Notes under the pieces: model-generated
Databases searched by the model: none
Told to the model about the DNA's origin: nothing
Seen by the model: the letters and a program-made list of their open reading frames with translations, nothing else
In this document: positions 39,417-52,845 of the stretch, in pieces
Layout of the letters: each line of letters begins with the position of its first letter
How positions within the stretch are numbered: the first letter of the stretch is position 1
Translations under genes and position numbers: made by a program
DNA from: Tillus elongatus
Taxonomy: Eukaryota; Arthropoda; Insecta; Coleoptera; Cleridae
Reading direction: 5' to 3'
DNA length: 64,000 nt
Assembly: GCA_964006375.1 (NCBI GenBank)
Contig: OZ023264.1
Location: forward strand, 18,056,717-18,120,716

Positions 39417-40528
39417 TAAGTTACGGAGGTGCGTCTAAAAGCACAAAATAGAAAACCACCTGTATGTTCTAAACAGTTCAAGATATCGATATGCGCTTTT
39501 CGGTATTCGCTTTCTCACAAAAGTCGAGTCTATAACGTGTCGGCTAGTTTTTTTCTAGCTCTTTTAGAAACTGGTATCACCTATCAAAAGTGTCCACACT
39601 GGACCATCAGTACACTTCGAAGAACCCAATTCTCCGTTACACAATTTTCAGACGACCGTTACGCCTTTAGAGGTATGAATATTTTTAATTCTTCGTCCCT
39701 CTGAAGACGCTAGCGTTATTAGCGAAACCATAGTCAGGTATGTAAAATGTGTTGTGGTGAATTGAGTTACTAAAGTCTACATATCAGTTGTCATCATATA
39801 TTTGAACATTTACTCAGTGAACTATGAGTCTTATAGAGGTTATGTTGAACAAATAAAATTCTGTTTTAAAAAATATCGCATTTTCTATTGTAGGCTAATC
39901 ACTTTTGGGTGGGGCGTCCTATACGCGTCGGTTTTTCTTTCTAACGGATGGAACCTGTTCGACTTTATACTGTTAGAGTTAGGTATAGGGAATCCTAGTA
40001 GCATTAGAAGGATAATACAATTTTGTAAAGGGATATGACATTACATGCAGGGTGTGCTATTTGAAATAAGGGAGTTATTTGCAATAATATGCATCAAATA
40101 TGACTAGTAGGTTAGTGACCACCCTGTATAACTTTACATAATATTTTCTTTCTACTCCATGCAAAAACTCTCTTACTAAATACTAATTTTACCTAGATTT
40201 TTCCTACGTTCCTTATTATAAGAAAAAAAAATTGCATATAGGCTTGCGTTTTCTTAAATTGCTGTATTTCTCAAAAACGGTAGGTTGTAGGTATAGGGAA
40301 TCCTATTGTAACTTACCTTTATATTATCTCTTGACTACGAAAACCGACTAATATACCGGATGTTCCATTAAAAAATATAACTTTGTTATCTATCTTTTTT
40401 TGTCAAGAGACTGTATCATCGACAACATTTTCAAAAGATGCCAGACCTTCCATTTGCTACGAACAAACAGAATTTGAAAATTCGAACAGGTTCCATTGGA
40501 TCGACCGACGCGTATATGGTGCCCCACC

Positions 40529-40533
<5 letters not shown>
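39417..40533 (+). repeat. 1.1-kb repeat block, direct copy
   Basis: It matches 26216-27345 in inverted orientation. It contains a hammerhead-like motif (39697-39738), then an internal MITE-like unit whose ends carry GGGTGGGGCGTCCTATACGC and CGACGCGTATATGGTGCC in inverted array. It ends CCCCACCCTG, next to (TA)n (to about 40584). No coding capacity. Confidence 0.75.
39697..39738 (+). ncRNA. Hammerhead-like motif in the 1.1-kb repeat
   Basis: CCT, CTGAAGA, C, GCTA-GCGTTAT-TAGC, GAAAC, CATA, GTC, AGG. All core boxes are present. CCT/AGG can form stem I, GCTA/TAGC stem II and AC/GT stem III. The extra C after CTGAAGA is shared with the 8.15 kb motif. Confidence 0.5.
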
Positions 40534-40588
<55 letters not shown>

Positions 40589-40735
40589 TATATATTATTT
40601 ATTATTAATTGAAATTATACATTATGTCGTACAAAAAGCTATGCTTGTGCTTGCACTGGGACACGATTTATAACAGCCTCTTCTGAAATGTCTAAATGTC
40701 AAATTATTTTGCTCTGTCACTTTCTAATTTTCAAC

Positions 40736-40738
<3 letters not shown>

Positions 40739-40831
<93 letters not shown>
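40739..40831. repeat. (TA)n microsatellite
   Basis: About 93 bp of TA repeat directly precedes TACAGGGTAAGG. Confidence 0.9.
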
Positions 40832-40834
<3 letters not shown>

Positions 40835-40861
40835 GGTAAGGCGAAGGGTTTAACATGCCTT

Positions 40862-41084
40862 TGTTATCACTCTTTGAGCTTAGAAACGGGCAAGCGACCT
40901 CCTCCAGATGGCAGTACGCCTGCCCAACAAAGTTTCACCCTCAAGAAAAGATCTACTCCCTCAGGGAGTTGGAATTGATGGGTGAAATTTAAATTATTAG
41001 ACGTCAGCCACAATAGACCTAAGGTCGCGGTGGAGGGACTGGAATAGCCCACTCATAATAAATCTAATCTAATCTAATCTAATC
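40862..41084 (+). mobile_element. 5'-truncated LINE 3' stub with target duplication
   Basis: TAACATGCCTT precedes (40851-40861) and follows (41085-41095) the insert. The coding tail ends L-E-L-M-G-E-I, parallel to L-D-L-L-G-E-I in the LINE at 30735. The 3' stretch CAGCCACAATAGACCT...GGTCGCGGTGGAGGGAC is shared, and the tail is about four CTAAT repeats. Confidence 0.85.
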
Positions 41085-41738
41085 TAACATGCCTTAGTAA
41101 AATATTACTCGTTTTCGTTTTATAGGATGTTTTAGTAATTTTTCTTAAAACTATTTCTTCAAATATCTTGAAAGTGGTTCAACGTAAAATGTGGCATGGT
41201 ATTATAAGGCATCATGCGTAATACGATGACGGTATAAATTTCACCACTGCCGCTAGGTAGCGCCACTAACAGCAACACTGGATCATTAACATGGTCACAA
41301 TTTTTTGTCCACCCTGTATGCAAATTTTTGAACAAAAATAAAGAAAACCCATCCAGTTTCAGACAAACAGGGTGTACTACTTTGAAGTCGGAAAAGCTTT
41401 CAAGATAAACATACTTTTTCAATGAAAACCAAAAATCTGTAGTTATTTTGTTGCTAAGTATGTTATCGTAGCAACTAGGAACTTGTTTACTATAACTTGT
41501 CGAAATCGACTGACAATAAAGCAGTATATTTAACTGTCACTGTATCCTTGTTATTTGCGTTACAATGCCGCGTCATAATGATTTTTCAAATTCAAAAATG
41601 CGAGATATGGTGTGTCTTTATGCGCAGGAAAATTTTGCGCAAAGCAGCACAGAGCTATTTTGGGCTTTATCCTGATAACCAAACCATAAAACTTTTAACG
41701 CACTGTACGATAGAATAGGTGAAACCAACACCCTGTAA

Positions 41739-42099
41739 GAACCTCGGTGGTTCAGAGGTAAGAACGTGTGCCTCTGAATCGAAGGATACTGGGTTCGATC
41801 CCAGGGTACTCCTTTCACTTTTTCAGTACAAACTGCCAAATTAACATCAACCGAGGTTCTGGCATTGCATTCGAGCAAGTTAAATGTCTGCACGTTCCAC
41901 CTTTCGGAGGGGCGTAAAGCCGTCGTTCCCGTGTCCATGCGATGTTGGGCACGTTAAAGATCCCTACCCTCTTTACAGAAAGGTAGGGGTTCGGCAAAAT
42001 TTCCAGGATAGTGAGGTGAAACTGCTCCCTGGCGTCGGTGATTGGCCACAGTCGCGAAAATAGGCCGACGTTAAAGAAACAAAACACACACACACACAT
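41739..42099 (+). mobile_element. tRNA-derived SINE, complete
   Basis: Exact 12-bp duplications AACACCCTGTAA flank it (41727-41738 and 42100-42111). An A-box-like TGGTTCAGAGG (about 41748) and a B box GGTTCGATCCC (41792-41802) form an internal pol III promoter. A roughly 280-bp body with CACGTTAAAGATCCCTACC follows, then an (AC)n tail. A 5'-truncated copy lies at 47776-47972. A host tRNA gene is unlikely because the body, tail and target duplications are all present. Confidence 0.9.
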
Positions 42100-42215
42100 A
42101 ACACCCTGTAAAATGAAAACGAGTAGGATTTTCTAAGGCATGTTGAGCCCAATCGCTCTATTTTTGTGCCAGCTATCACCATTTACCTAATGTCCAATTA
42201 TTTATGGGGCATCCT

Positions 42216-42949
42216 GTATTGTTACGGTCGACTTTTGAGCTACCGAACCATTTTGTTTGCCCCACCAAAATTTAAATGACTCCTGCATTTTTTTCTAATT
42301 ACTGAATGGCGAACAAACTATCGAATTAAAAGTTATATGAAAATTCGTCATTATTTCAACTATCATAACACACTTATGAGCCATCTGGAATATTATTTTT
42401 AAAAGAAATCTTGTTTATCAAGCATTGAAAGATGTAACCGCTGAAAATAAAACCGTTTCAATAATATCTAACGGCGCAAAATGTGAGATCACTTTCCTTT
42501 GGTTAAAACAGAATATTGATTAAAGAAGAGTTAAGATTACAGGGAAAAACACATATACTGGGTGATTTAGTAGTCAGATTTCCACCATACATATACCGAC
42601 AAAGGCAGCCGCCAGTGAAGCCTCATAAATTACCTTGGCACATAACGAGCAATCCAGCTACGCAAAGCAACGCACAGTTGGATCTCGGTCAGATGTCGGA
42701 AGTTTGTCTAATGAGACAGATCTCGGGCGACTGCCGTTTAATGCTCGAGAGGCGACAAGGTTCGCATTATCGTAAACATCACTCACCCAATCAGTTAGTG
42801 TAACAAGTTTTTCTGGCGAGTGTTAAAACTATTACCTAATTAGTGCAAGTAATTGAAAGATTCCAGCAGTGGTTATCTCAGTTAAATGTTTGTGTGTGCA
42901 AATCCTCATACCGTATACTTGACTCTGGGTAGAGATTCTAAGTAGAGAT
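42216..42949. other. Unassigned sequence left of the LTR element
   Basis: No convincing gene. The last bases before the LTR (TAGAGAT) are repeated after the 3' LTR. Confidence 0.5.
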
Positions 42950-43273
42950 TGTGGCGGCGGTTCCGACCGCAGTGTTTCCGTCAACACTACTCTGTGTTTC
43001 TCTTGACAGCTAAACGTTGCGTTACGTTATTCGACAGCAAGCTGTCAAGAACTACTATATAAGAGACACCAGGGATCTCTCTCTCTCTCTCTCCTCGCTA
43101 CCAACCGACACAGTGAAGATACGTCTCTCCACGCTCGGTCAGTTATCTATTATGTGCTGTCTGTGATTGTTTTATAGTTAAATGTATCATATAGTTTATT
43201 CAGTTAGTGAAATAATAAAGTATATTAAATGTTTACGTATGGATTTAATATTAACAAGTGCAATTAACTTCCA
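42950..43273 (+). repeat. 5' LTR
   Basis: TGTGGCGGCGG...AACTTCCA, 324 bp, with a TATATAAG box near 43055, a (CT)8 run, and AATAAA near 43210. The shared sequence continues TA beyond 43273, so the 3' edge is ambiguous by two bases. Confidence 0.93.
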
Positions 43274-43276
43274 TAT

Positions 43277-43287
43277 TGGTGACCCCG
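43277..43287 (+). promoter_or_regulatory. Primer-binding site, tRNA-Trp type
   Basis: TGGTGACCCCG just downstream of the LTR is complementary to the last 11 bases of eukaryotic tRNA-Trp, including the CCA end. Confidence 0.75.
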
Positions 43288-43425
43288 TGCCGCAAGCCGA
43301 AGATGCCCAGCCTGATGTTCCAGCCGACGTCGCCTAACTTCCACGCACGTGCTCATGCCTACAGAAAACGAATATCTAAACAGGTCAGTCTTTTCTAATT
43401 TAAAAATTATCTGATTTTTTTCACA

Positions 43426-44196
43426 ATGGCCGAAGATTCTTCAAGCAGCAATATCATGGCAAGGGTTGCAATAAAATTACCTCCTATATGGAGACGTAAC
43501 GTGAAAATCTGGCAAATGCAGGTTGACGCCCAGTTTGATGTATCGCAGATCAGTTCTGAAAAGACAAAATTCAGTCATGTACTCGCTATACTCGATCCTG
43601 ATGTCGCAGAGTCAATTTCAGATTTTTTAACCCAACCATTATCATCAACCCCCTATTCAGATCTAATGAAACGTCTTTTATTAGAATTTGAAGAGTCCGA
43701 TAGTCGCAAACTAAATAAACTTTTAACAGAATTAGAATTAGGCGACAGAAAACCATCGCAACTTTTACGCGAAATGAAGTTTTTAGCCGGTAGTCAGATT
43801 GGAGAAAATTTCCTTAAAATTTTATTTCTACAACGTTTACCAGTCAACGTTCGTTCAATTTTGGCTTTGAGCAACGATTCTCTAGAAAATTTGTCGGTTA
43901 CAGCAGACAAAATCGTGGAATTTTCCGGAGATAAATACAACGTGGCTGAAATTCAGTCACGTGAGCCCGACAAGCTAGCCAAGTTAGAAGCGCAATTAGA
44001 GAAGCTAACAGCATCAGTCAACGAATTGCGAACGCGTTCCCGATCTACCTCCCGAGAAAGACCCAAGCTTTCTCGAAATTCCATAACCGCAAATTCCTCA
44101 ACCTCCACGTGTTGGTATCATGAACGATTTGGCAACAAGGCCAAACGTTGCATCCAACCTTGCAATTTCAAAGCAAAACATGTGTCGGAAAACTAA
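43426..44196 (+). CDS. gag: Gag of the CsRn1-like element
   Basis: This 256-codon frame starts at an ATG in good context (CACAATGG). The N-terminal two thirds is a capsid-type domain with W-R-R-N-V-K-I-W. A charged coiled segment (K-L-E-A-Q-L-E-K-L) and an Arg/Ser-rich stretch follow. The end carries C-W-Y-H...C-I-Q-P-C, a C-x2-H-x9-C-x3-C nucleocapsid-like motif. The frame is intact and overlaps pol by about 49 bp in the -1 frame, consistent with programmed -1 frameshifting. It would assemble the particle that packages the element RNA. Confidence 0.85.
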   Translation: MAEDSSSSNIMARVAIKLPPIWRRNVKIWQMQVDAQFDVSQISSEKTKFSHVLAILDPDVAESISDFLTQPLSSTPYSDLMKRLLLEFEESDSRKLNKLLTELELGDRKPSQLLREMKFLAGSQIGENFLKILFLQRLPVNVRSILALSNDSLENLSVTADKIVEFSGDKYNVAEIQSREPDKLAKLEAQLEKLTASVNELRTRSRSTSRERPKLSRNSITANSSTSTCWYHERFGNKAKRCIQPCNFKAKHVSEN

Positions 44197-47100
44197 TAAG
44201 GCACTCCCTCCACGCGGCAGGAGACGAGAGCCACCTAACACGCCGCCATTTTATTTTTGATAGACGCTCCAATATGAAATTTCTAATCGACTCTGGAGCG
44301 GATATTTCAGTTATTCCACCCACTCACGACCAACGGAAATTTCAATCGAAACGTACCTTGTATGCTGCAAACGGGACCCCTATTCATACCTATGGCGAAC
44401 AATTATTAGATTTGGATCTAGGTTTACGCCGTAGGTTCTGCTGGCCCTTCACACTTGCCGATATCAAGCAACCAATTATAGGCGCTGATTTTCTAGCAGA
44501 GTTTGCTTTACTTGTAGATATGAAACATAGACGTTTAATCGATACAAAGACAAACCTCTCTAAGGCCGGTGCTAACCCACCACCAGGATTTAATTCTAAA
44601 ATTCATCTCGTAGACCCGACACACCAGTACTTCAAATTGCTACAACAATTTCCTGACCTGTTTAAGGAAACTTCTTCTAGCAACCTTCCAGAGGTTGAGT
44701 TCTTCCATACTATAAGTACGGAAGGACCACCTGTCACTGCAAAAGCTAGAAGATTGCCCCCGGAAAAGCTAGCTCAAGCAAAGCTAGAATTCCAGCACAT
44801 GATGGACTGGGGAATTTGTAGACCCTCCAAAAGTCCATGGTCAAGCCCCCTCCACATGGTGCAAAAAAAGGATGGCTCATGGAGACCATGTGGGGATTAC
44901 CGATCACTAAACGCTTAAACAATCCCAGACAAATATCCCATTCCAAATTTGCAGGATTTTAATGCCCAGTTAGAAGGCAAACGTATTTTTTCAAAATTAG
45001 ATATCATTCGCGCTTTCCATCATATCCCAGTAGCACCTCAAGATATTCCCAAAACAGCAGTCATAACTCCATTTGGGTTATTAGAATTTGTTAAAACCCC
45101 ATTTGGCCTTCGTAATTCAGCACAAACATTTCAAAGATATTTACATTCAATTTTAAGACATCTTGACTTTGCCTACTCCTATCTTGACGATATTCTCGTT
45201 GCATCAGCCTCTGAAAAAGAACATCAAGAGCATCTAGCAAAACTTTTTCAGACACTTCAAGACAACGGCATCCGTATCAATTCATCTAAATGTGAATTCG
45301 GAGTGGCCGAAATTTCATTTTTAGGTTTTCGTGTAAATAAATCTGGATTATTTCCACTTCCTGAACGCATCAAAGCTATTACCGACCTACCTCTTCCCGA
45401 TACCATTGAAAAACTCAGAAGATTTCTAGGTCTCATAAATTTCTACCGTCGTTCTCTTCCACGTGCTGCGGAAATTCAGCAACCACTATTCGACCTCTGC
45501 CAGAATCCCAAAAAACGCGACAAACGTAAAATCGAGTGGACTCCTCAGACTCGAGAAGCATTCGAACGTTTGAAGAGGCACTAAAAAACGCTACACTAAT
45601 AGCTCATCCGTCTTCTTCGCTACCACTGATTCTCCATGTCGATGCTTCTGATTATGCCGTAGGCGCTTCCCTCCAACAATTACGTGATCAAACACTAGAA
45701 CCCCTAGGTTTCTACTCTAAAAAGCTTACTTCAGCCCAAAAATCTTACAGCACCTACGATCGCGAACTTCTAGCTGCTTATCAGGCAGTTAAATACTTTA
45801 GATATACCCTAGAAGGTCGCCATTTCACCAATTATACGGACCACAAACCTTTGACATACGCTTTTGATCAACGCGTCGATAAAGCATCTCCAAGGCAACT
45901 ACGACATTTAGACTTCCTAGGTCAATTTACCACAGACATTCGCTACATACCAGGTCCTACAAACATTCCCGCAGACTATTGTTCTCGCATTGAAACAATT
46001 TCACTTTCTTCCACTGTGTCACTCCAAGAAATTGCGCAAGCTCAGTCATCTTGTGAGGAACTCAAACACCTTCTGCAGTCTAAATCTTCCTCATACAAAT
46101 TTCAAAACATGCCTCTTGACAACGGAATGAATCTTATTTGCGATTCTTCTTCAAAGAAACTTCGCCCATTCATTCCGCTCAAATTTCGCCGAAAGATTTT
46201 CGATTCTATCCACAATTTATCTTACCCAGGCATATCAGCTTCAGTCTATCTGGTCCAGGATAGATTTTGTTGGCCCAAATTGAAACGCGATGTATCTCTT
46301 TGGTCTAAAACTTGCATTCCCTGCCAGAAAGTCAAGATATGGAGACACACTTCCAGTGCCATTGGACAATACACCCCAGCCATGAGAAGATTCTCGCATA
46401 TAAATGTTGACATTGTGGGACCATTACCAGCATCACAAGGTCAACGCTATCTGTTAACAATAATAGACAGATTTTCTCGATGGCCCGAAGCAATTCCATT
46501 GTCAGATATTACAGCAGAAACAGTAGCAAACACTATTTTATCATGCTGGATCTCTCGTTTCGGTGTTCCGCAATACATCACCACAGACAGAGGTAAACAA
46601 TTCGATTGCCACCTTTTCACACACCTCACTAAAACACTAGGTGCAGACCACATCAAGACCACAGCTTACCACCCAGCAGCAAATGGTGTAATCGAGAGAT
46701 GGCATAGGGTTCTGAAACAGGCCCTGAAAGCTCATATGGACGAAAACTGGGTCGCTAAATTGCCAATTGTGTTACTAGGACTCAGATCGTACATAATTCC
46801 AGAATATCGCTCAACACCCGCTGAAATAGTCTACGGAGAATCAATCAAACTTCCCACCGACCTTTTGAACAGCACACAAGCTCATGATGTTCCACCACTT
46901 ATATCTCAGCTGAAAGAAGACATAAGGAAACTTCGACCAGTACCTTTTAAACATCATACTGCAAAAAAAGTATTTGTCCATCCTAAGCTTATGGAAGCTC
47001 CTTTTGTTTTTGTTCGCATTGATATTCCGCGAAAAACCCTCGAACCAGTTTATGACGGCCCCTTTGAAGTGTTATCCCGAACTGACAAAGTCTTCAAAAT

Positions 47101-47332
47101 CAAGAAATCACACGGAGAAGAGACAATTTCTGTTGACCGTCTTAAACCCGCATTCATTCTTTGTGATAACGAACAGACAACTTTCCAGCCTCAGAGACAT
47201 CCTAGTGAAACTGAAAGTGACAGTGAAAGTCCAACACCTAGTGAAACTGAAAGTGACAGTGAAGTTCCCGTTCCCGTTCAAACGACACGCCATGGACGTA
47301 GAGTTCGATTTCCACGAAGATACTTGAACTAA
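44148..47332 (+). pseudogene. pol: Pol polyprotein: protease, RT, RNase H, integrase; broken
   Basis: Protease: L-I-D-S-G-A-D (Asp48 of the first segment) and I-I-G-A-D-F-L. RT fingers reach D-Y-R-S-L-N-A, then TAA at 44916 replaces a Gln codon. The same frame continues (44949-45584) with the catalytic Asp of K-L-D-I and the Y-L-D-D box. A 1-bp loss near 45570 moves the remainder to another frame (45536-47332). RNase H there has Asp, Glu and Asp in D-A-S-D, R-E-L-L and Y-T-D-H. Integrase has D292, D351 and E387 (D,D-35-E) but Tyr230 replaces the second His of the HHCC zinc motif. The C-terminus is acidic with S-E-T-E-S-D-S-E repeats. Lengths otherwise fit a complete pol. Confidence 0.9.
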
Positions 47333-47345
47333 TAGCGTTGCCACT

Positions 47346-47357
47346 GAGAGGGGAGTA
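47346..47357 (+). promoter_or_regulatory. Polypurine tract
   Basis: GAGAGGGGAGTA lies immediately before the 3' LTR and is the expected plus-strand primer site. Confidence 0.75.
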
Positions 47358-47689
47358 TGTGGCGGCGGTTCCGACCGCAGTGTTTCCGTCAACACTACTC
47401 TGTGTTTCTCTTGACAGCTAAACGTTGCGTTACGTTATTCGACAGCAAGCTGTCAAGAATTACTATATAAGAGACACCAGGGATCTCTCTCTCTCTCTCT
47501 CTCTCTCTCCTCGCTACCAACCGACACAGTGAAGATACGTCTCTCCACGCTCGGTCCGTTATCTGTTATGTGCTGTCTGTGATTGTTTTATAGTTAAATG
47601 TATCATATAGTTTATTCAGTTAGTGAAATAATAAAGTATATTAAATGTTTACGTATGGATTTAATATTAACAAGTGCAATTAACTTCCA
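47358..47689 (+). repeat. 3' LTR
   Basis: 332 bp. It differs from the 5' LTR by three substitutions (near the CAAGAAYTACT, CGGTCMGTTATC and TATCTRTTATG positions) and by (CT)12 instead of (CT)8. Confidence 0.93.
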
Positions 47690-47775
47690 TAGAGATTAAT
47701 CGGCTAAAGCGTAAAATATAACTAATTCCCTGTTTGCGAGAAGTTAAAAACTCTCAACCAATTAAGGTGAATAAT

Positions 47776-47972
47776 GGTGTGTGTGTTTTGTTTCTTTAAC
47801 GTCAACCTATTTCCGCGACTATGGCCAATCACTGACGCCAGGGAGCAGTTTCACCTCACTATCCTGAAAATTTTACTGAACCCCTGCCCTTCTGTAAGGA
47901 GGTAGGGATCTTTAACGTGGCCAAAATCGCATGGACACGGGACCGACGCCTTTTCGCCTCCTCCGAAGAGGA
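47776..47972 (-). mobile_element. tRNA-derived SINE, 5'-truncated
   Basis: It is the reverse complement of the 3' part of the SINE at 41739, with the (AC)n tail, TTAAAGAAACAAAACA and the TTAAAGATCCCTACC-type body. The tRNA-related head is absent. Confidence 0.85.
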
Positions 47973-48238
47973 AATTTAATGGATATATTTCCTTAAGAGA
48001 GACCTTACTAAGCACCAAAATTCAACTTTCTAAGTTTATAGAAAATTGAGTTATTCAAATTTTTAATTTTCTTTCGAAAACAATTTTTTTATCCGAAAAT
48101 TACAAAATTATTTTAATGAAATTTTGTGGATATCTTGCCTTAGGAAAGACCATACTAGGAACCAATATTAAACTTTCTAAGTTTATAGAAAATTGAGTTA
48201 TTCAAATTCACTACCATAACGTACTTGCTGCGTCCCGA
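47973..48238 (-). repeat. Helitron-like TC-end fragment
   Basis: Two TAAGTTTATAGAAAATTGAG blocks and the terminal complement GTACTTGCTGCGTCCCGA are present. There is no (TA)n. Confidence 0.65.
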
Positions 48239-48254
48239 ACTTTTTATTTATACA

Positions 48255-48554
48255 TGTAACAGTTCGAAGATAAAATCAACACCATCATAAAAGAAACAGA
48301 CCCAAACATCAAATGGATAAGATACGTGGATGATATATTACTAATATATGACAATCAAAAAAACCAACATAGACAATATCCTCGAATAAATAAACCAAAT
48401 CAACAAGACCAAAAATTTACAATAGAAAAAGAATCAAACAACACCATAAACTTCCTAGACTGAACGCTGATCAGAAAAGAAAACCAGATTGAATACAAAA
48501 TATACAGAAAACCTACGCAAACAGACATCACTATACCTAAACACTCAATACACC

Positions 48555-48585
<31 letters not shown>

Positions 48586-49345
48586 GCCGCACTTCATAAC
48601 TACGAACGAGAAAAGGAGTACAACATCATAATACAAATAGCACAAAGTAATGAATACAACAAGAAAACAATAGAAAAGCTAGTGATGGAACTAGGAAACA
48701 AACAAATCAGCAAAACCGAAAACAAAACACCAGAAACAAACACAAAATACACAACATTCACTTTTAATCACCACACCAAAAAAATAACTCAAACAATATG
48801 ACATAAAAATGAGCTACAAAACGAATAACAAAATAAATAAAAAACAAGAACTCAACCTACAGGAATTAAACGGAATATATCAAATAGAATGTAACACGTG
48901 CAATAAAAAGTATATAGAAATGACAAAAAAATCAATAGAAACAAGATTAAAGGAAACGTAGCTGCACACATTCACAACATAAAACACCAAAAATCAGATA
49001 TCAACCAATTACAACTAATAAAACATATTAAAGACCACAAAAAAAATGGAAATCTGGGAACAATACTGAATTCAACATACAAACAATTAGAAACAATTCA
49101 TCCCGGAACAAATCCAAATACAAGCATTTAAACAAAATTTAATAAAAGCCATACCAATAGACAAATTATCAAACCACAATAATCAAAACACAAAACCGAT
49201 ACACTCGACACAGTCCGAAAACACAACCAACCAGAGAACAGTAAACCGACCAATATAATAAGGGCAACGCGCAGACGTCACGTACAATCTCAGAAATAGA
49301 CCACACAGGAACGATCATAGTAAGTGGCGTGCTGATGATGAGCCG
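48255..49345 (+). pseudogene. Penelope-like element of a second lineage, broken
   Basis: The frame reads I-K-W-I-R-Y-V-D-D-I-L-L-I-Y (catalytic Asp pair intact), then N-F-L-D followed by a stop, and Y-R-K-P-T-Q-T-D. An (AC)n expansion interrupts near 48550. A second open stretch (48583-48801) and a GIY-YIG start (N-G-I-Y-Q-I-E-C-x2-C, K-Y-I-E-M-T-K-K, with Glu where the family has Gly) follow to about 48960. The rest to 49345 is a decayed C-terminal part. It is A-rich on the coding strand and clearly different from the PLE copies at 9 and 20 kb. Confidence 0.8.
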
Positions 49346-49365
49346 GAACAGTTCAAATAAAAAAC

Positions 49366-49694
49366 TCGAAGACGCAGCAAGTGCGTTATGGTAGTGAATT
49401 TTCATAGAATGGCACCAAATATTTTACTATAACTTTTTTTTCTTGTAACATAGAAATCTAAGTTTTTGTGCATAGTTTACTTTTTATATCGTAAATCTAC
49501 CTACCAAATTTGGTTATCATATCTTTTTTATTTTTTGAGAGAAAAATTTTTTCGAATGAAAACTCAAAATTTTCCAGGAAAACCTCGTCCGATTTTCCTG
49601 ACTAACGAACTTATCCAAGCCACTTACAAAAGGAAGGTACATGCCAAATTTTATCAAAATTGGCCCATTATTTTTTGAGTTATCGGTGTGATAC

Positions 49695-49775
<81 letters not shown>

Positions 49776-49900
49776 TAATTGTAACTGACACCGAATATGG
49801 GTTCTAGGGGTCCTAGTTCGCGCTCATTTGCAAAAATTTTTTCAAAATTCAAAAGTCGGGATCTCTCCATTAGTGAATTTTTTCTACGAAAATTCACTAA
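49366..49900 (+). mobile_element. Helitron-like element, short copy
   Basis: It runs from TCGAAGACGCAGCAAGTGCG at 49366 to hairpin plus CACTAA at 49900, with (TA)n at about 49698-49769. Both ends are present, but most of the long arm is deleted. Confidence 0.75.
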
Positions 49901-49969
49901 AATCACAAATAGTACAGCAAACAAATAAAGTGTATATTTAAAAGTGATTACAGTGTAGTGCAACATTCC

Positions 49970-52808
<2,839 letters not shown>

Positions 52809-52845
52809 GTGCTACTTAAAAACATGCTGTATAAATTATACTTAC

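Larger units (their letters stand above)
40832..42215. mobile_element. DNA-element-like repeat hosting a LINE stub and a SINE
   Basis: It starts ACAGGGTAAGGCGAAGGG and ends ATGGGGCATCCTGTA, with inverted internal blocks (AACATGCCTTAG...ACTCGTTTTCGTTTTA near the left, ACGAGTAGG...CTAAGGCATGTT near the right). A fragment of the same end occurs at 26040-26115. Two retroposons with their own target duplications lie inside. The superfamily is not identified. Confidence 0.5.
42950..47689 (+). mobile_element. Ty3/gypsy LTR retrotransposon, CsRn1-like
   Basis: The order is LTR, primer-binding site, gag, pol, polypurine tract, LTR. GAGAT (or up to TAGAGAT, depending on where the LTR end is placed) flanks both sides. 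The LTRs differ by three substitutions and a CT-repeat length change, indicating a recent insertion. A C-x2-H-x9-C-x3-C Gag motif and a tRNA-Trp-type primer site are known traits of the CsRn1 clade. Pol carries one nonsense codon and one frameshift, so this copy is not autonomous. Confidence 0.92.

Noticed and set aside
41739..41815. A free-standing tRNA gene
   Set aside because: A and B boxes are present, but the sequence continues into a SINE body with a tail and target duplications, and I could not fold a convincing full cloverleaf.
42516..42803. A 95-codon frame left of the LTR element
   Set aside because: No motif, no splice context and composition like the flanks; I cannot support it as a gene.
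49517..49966. Minus-strand frame with a hydrophobic start as an odorant receptor exon
   Set aside because: Only about 25 residues look membrane-like, and the rest is Helitron-like arm and TA read-through; no receptor motif or splice signals.
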